Shown here: piece after piece, positions 60,733 through 64,000 of the stretch
How the letters are laid out: every line of letters starts with the position of its first letter
Numbering within the stretch: position 1 is the first letter of the stretch
Assembly: GCA_905331475.1 (NCBI GenBank)
Contig: CAJNYU010004191.1
Location: 62,001-126,000 of the forward strand
Length of the DNA: 64,000 nucleotides
Source: Rotaria socialis
Taxonomy: Eukaryota; Rotifera; Eurotatoria; Philodinida; Philodinidae
Reading direction: 5' to 3'
Notes under the pieces: model-generated
What the model saw: the letters and a program-made list of their open reading frames with translations, nothing else
The model's database searches: none
Told to the model about the DNA's origin: nothing
Position numbers and translations under genes: made by a program

Positions 60733-62323
60733 ATTTGAAAATATTTGAAAATACTTTCCAAATATCATAAATATTCATTTAGATTTAAATTCTTTAAGTT
60801 TTATATCAGAAATATATTTGTTGGTCACATTAAAAACTCCACAAATTTATCATTATCTGATAATCCAACATTAAAATATTGGGATCCATTTATTAATCGA
60901 TTAAAAAAACTTAAACTTCTTCAAGAATTAATTATTAATAGCTGTGGAATTGATCAAGTCAAAACAAAAAAACAAAGTTTCCTTTCTTTTATTTACAATA
61001 CTTAAAAATTACTTTTAATTTCAAATATATTTTAGAAGAATCGAATAAAATGTTTCCATCATTAAAATTTCTTTATATGTCTCATAATAAAATATCATCA
61101 TTTGAATCAATAAATGAATTATCATCTACGCCATCAGTAAGTGTTCTTCAAAATTCAATTTATCCGTCAAATCAAAATGAAAGTGAAACTGCAAAACAAG
61201 AAACAATTGCACGTTTACCAAATTTAACACATTGAAATCGAGTATTAATTAGTCGTAATGAAAGACGTGGAACTGAAATCGATTATTTACAACGTTATGC
61301 AAAAGATTATTTTGATCAAAAATTAGACGTTATTAATCCACATAGAGAATATAAATTGCTAATTGAAAAACATGGCGAACCTCTGAAACCGAATAATTAC
61401 AAATCAGGTTTAAATTAATTTTCTTTTTATATTATAAATAGAGATAGTTTGTCTTTGATATATAAATAATATGAGATTCTTTTTTAAATTAATTTGAGTA
61501 ATTAAAAAAAAAGCACAACAAATTTTTATTTTGAAAATTTATGGATATATTTTATGAAGGAAAGGCGTTTTTGCTAATATGGTTTTATAAAAGTATTTTG
61601 ATCGATAGACTTCAATTTGATAAGTTATTATTGCCAATTTAAACATTTCTATGTAAACTCTTTGGTCAATTCAGTAAAAAAAAACTTACAAATAAATACT
61701 GATTAATATATAAGGGCACTTTGGAACGAGCAAAGAAAATTACTTCTCACCTAACGAAGATTTTAAAAGGATTCTTTAGAGGTTATCATAAATAATTACT
61801 ATGCATCAAGTCTAAAAATCGATTCATAATTAAAAGATTTTAAAGATTTTTCAGTAAAACACTCAGAAAAAAAGCCTCATTATCATTGATTAAAAGACAA
61901 ATAATCTATATATTTAATCATCGTTCAAATAGAAAAATAAATATCTAAATTTTATTAATTAACAGGATTTTTATTTAAAAAATAATAAATATAAATAATA
62001 TTTATTTTAGCAATCAAGAAAAGGTCTTTGTATTCTTCCATATTTATTAAAAATAATATTTGAATTTGGTGATGCAAACGAAATAAAAAGCGAAAAGAAA
62101 ATTTCATTATCAATGACAATAGCAAAATTAAAAACATTTGTACGTCGATTATTTCATTACAGTTAAAAAATGATGTTCAATTTAATTTATATGTTGTCAT
62201 TGATAAAAAAAAAATAAAGATCTTATATCAAATGATTATCAAGATATTCAGTTTTATCCAGGAAATTGTTTGCTTATTAATCATACTGATCGACCTTCTT
62301 TTATCAGAATTGAAACGATTTAA
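60731..62323 (+). pseudogene. Tubulin-folding cofactor E-like pseudogene
   Basis: TBCE is a leucine-rich-repeat and ubiquitin-like-domain chaperone for alpha-tubulin. Pieces in order on the plus strand: LRR-like segments about 60765-60965 (NLSLSDNPTLKYWDPFINRL, KKLKLLQELIINSCGIDQ) and 61040-61230 (MFPSLKFLYMSHNKISSFESI; ETIARLPNLTH). The block RVLISRNERRGTEIDYLQRY (61240-61300) is very characteristic of TBCE. Last is a Ubl-like C-terminal part about 62010-62323 (NEIKSEKKISLSMTIAKLKT; YPGNCLLINHTDRPSF). Defects: frame changes before 60830, TGA at 61233-61235, a missing base near 62162 (TTACAGTTAAAAAAT) and a shift in the poly-A near 62210. About 530 non-coding bases separate the LRR part from the Ubl part. 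No upstream CAP-Gly domain is visible. Confidence 0.7.
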
Positions 62324-62744
62324 GAAAACAAATCAATATTCTTTTAAAGTGTAAAAGCTTTCTTCTCTTCTTTTTCTAATTTAAATATTAACGAAAATAA
62401 AATGTTTCACATTAGAAAGATTTTTTAGTTAAGGAAAAATTCCAACCATTAGACAATATTTTACACAAAGAAAACTGCCAGACGCAGAAGACATCGAAAA
62501 TATGATGTGAACCTCTTCCTCGAGGACGCTGATAACGAGATGAAAGTGTGAAAACCATCACCAACTACAAAGATTTTCGGAAGAATGTAATCTCTTTCTA
62601 AGTTCTACTGGCTTGTAAAAGATGAAGCGTTGAAGGAAAAACATTTTCTGAAGGTATGACTGAATCTATAATGATTGTTTTGCTCACTTCAGTAATGAAT
62701 GTGAATGAAGCAATTTGAAAAAACTTTTGTAACTGCTACTAATA

Positions 62745-63378
62745 CCCAGGTCGAACAGTCCGGCTTGGAAACGGCTGGTTCCGGGTAGTTCCGTTGATTT
62801 TGTGGAAGCAGTATTCCGGTTGGAAATTTTTCCGGTGATTTCCGATCAATTCCTACCGGAAAGCACCAGAACTTGGCAGGAATTCGCCGAAAAAGTCCGA
62901 CCGTATTTTTGACCGGAATACTGCTTCCATGTTCCAACGATTTCCCGTGTTTTCCTGCAGGATATGGTGACTTTCCCGCATATTGTTTTTTTTTAATTAC
63001 GCTGAATTTTATTCGTGACATCCATACATTTTTTTGTGATTTTTGTACAATTTTTTGCGGACGCTTACGAAACAAGTCAACAGATAGGACTACGATAACA
63101 AACAGAGAAAGAATGACAAGGAAGAGAAAACGAATAGAACGAAAATCGAAATCGAGGCAGTGATGACGCGGTTGGCGTGCATTGCTGTTCTTCCTTTTGT
63201 TTATTCTTCCGATACCGTATATCTTGACTCCGAAGACACCGAGCCGGGGGAAGGAATCGAACCATCTCCTATCTGACTAAGAGTCAGATGCATAGAACCA
63301 CTACGCCATCCCCGGCACTTTCCCGCATATTCCCTGGAGTATCCTACGGGATCCGGTGGCCGGAATGTTCGACCTGGG
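62745..63378. mobile_element. MITE with CCCAGGTCGA termini (copy 4), split by a SINE
   Basis: Ends cccaggtcgaacagtccgg and ccggaatgttcgacctggg, flanked by TA on both sides. Without the inserted SINE and its duplicated target it is about 287 bp and closely matches the copy at 4902-5198 in reverse orientation, sharing GGAACATGGAAGCAGTATTCC-like and TTCCGGTCAAAAATACGG-like words. Confidence 0.85.
62985..63316 (-). mobile_element. tRNA-derived SINE with intact target duplication (332 bp)
   Basis: Flanked by the perfect 15-bp direct repeat ACTTTCCCGCATATT (62970-62984 and 63317-63331). The minus-strand head 63243-63316 is tRNA-like: GCCGGGG acceptor arm, A-box TGGCGTAGTGG, anticodon arm TCTGA-CTCTTAG-TCAGA (anticodon CTT, Lys type), B-box GGTTCGATTCC and 3' CCCCGGC. 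A body shared with the copy at 4599-4895 follows, then an A-rich 3' end. Pol III transcription from the internal boxes is expected. The intact duplication suggests recent insertion. Confidence 0.85.
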
Positions 63379-63556
63379 TATGAACTTTGGCGAAGTCCAT
63401 CTTATACTTGAGAAAAAAGAAAAAATCAAGTTATCTATTTACAAGCAAGACTCAGTTGCATAACGTTAACAGTTCATTATAGAAGGGCTAACATTGTCAA
63501 AAAGAGTTGCTGTAGATAACGTGGTCCTCGTTAAGTTGTTATAATGGGAGTTGGTG

Positions 63557-63857
63557 GGGGAATTTGAATTTATGGTAAATTCAAAATGCTTATACCGGTA
63601 TACCGCTAGTGTTATAGTAGTATAGTTGGGTAGCGGTATAATGGTGTTGTGGTATAGCGGTATAACAGTTGCAGGTGTCAAATCTCTCTTGTAGAAAGAG
63701 AGGGAATAAGAGAGGAGACAGAGGGAAAAGTGTGCTCCCCCAACACACGTTGTCTCCGTCCCCTCACCATGCTCGCCTTGTACATGTATATAACCATTTT
63801 GCCACAAATTCATTTTCTTTTATGGAAAGTGAATTTGTAGTAAATTCAAATTTCCCA
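63557..63857. repeat. Fold-back block with GCGGTATA-rich core
   Basis: GGGGAATTTGAATTTA (from about 63557) is inverted at about 63841-63857 (AAATTCAAATTTCCC). Between them lies a degenerate run of GGTATA/GCGGTATA words at 63589-63668. No gene. Probably a nonautonomous transposon. Confidence 0.45.
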
Positions 63858-64000
63858 TCATATGGTTTCTCATAGCCTTCTGACGGTTTTATAATACTAC
63901 CATTCGTTCAATATATCGATCCATTCTCTAATAAAAGCTGACAACTTTCTCTTCTGGCCATCTTATTTTGCTTCTTTTTCTTTCATTTTCCGTCGAGATA

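Noticed and set aside
63243-63316. A functional tRNA-Lys(CTT) gene
   Set aside because: The tRNA-like head is fused to a SINE body and bounded by a 15-bp target duplication, so it is a retroposon head, not a host tRNA gene.
1-64000. CRISPR arrays, bacterial operons, riboswitches
   Set aside because: Spliceosomal introns throughout and no regularly spaced repeat-spacer arrays; the sequence is eukaryotic.

Overview
The window looks like a scaffold of a bdelloid rotifer (Adineta/Rotaria type). It is strongly AT-rich, most introns are about 50-70 bp, and host gene fragments are mixed with many small nonautonomous transposons. A receptor pseudogene combines EGF/LDLa-like modules with a 7TM region, a combination I associate with bdelloid genomes. 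There is also a short TGTGGG tract, the telomere unit known from bdelloids, next to a hammerhead-ribozyme-like motif. The assignment is inferred from content; no species can be named.

Layout: 1-732 is the 3' part of a pyruvate carboxylase gene that stops at a splice donor. A fold-back transposon (800-1880) separates it from a decayed EGF/7TM receptor pseudogene on the minus strand (about 1884-4465), which carries a MITE. A tRNA-derived SINE and a second MITE follow. From 5.2 to 21.4 kb the DNA is gene-poor. It holds a hAT-type MITE with a perfect 8-bp target duplication, an assembly gap (9953-10155), a small secreted-peptide gene (12467-12796) and a single-exon gene with a retropepsin-like signature (16727-17566). 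A coiled-coil pseudogene with four in-frame stops lies at 21.4-23.4 kb. From 24.5 to 29.6 kb is a repeat cluster: a palindromic element, a hAT MITE, the ribozyme/telomere-repeat remnant, serial palindromes, a degenerate tandem array and another MITE.

The intact gene block is 30.4-57.7 kb. It has a 37-exon SPEF2-like gene (cilia/flagella, plus strand), then on the minus strand a 21-exon Piwi-clade Argonaute, ribosomal protein eL31 and a 12-exon DHHC palmitoyltransferase. All four, and the retropepsin-like gene, have a splice-acceptor-like sequence 5-33 nt before the ATG, as expected for spliced-leader trans-splicing or very short 5' UTR exons. These genes share no pathway. The Piwi gene is notable because it sits among transposon remnants, the usual target of its family.

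From 58.5 kb to the end: a hAT-like element nested in another hAT-like element, a decayed tubulin cofactor E-like pseudogene, and a MITE carrying an inserted SINE flanked by a perfect 15-bp target duplication. Exon coordinates were worked out by hand from reading-frame phase and GT-AG sites; no database search or computation was run.
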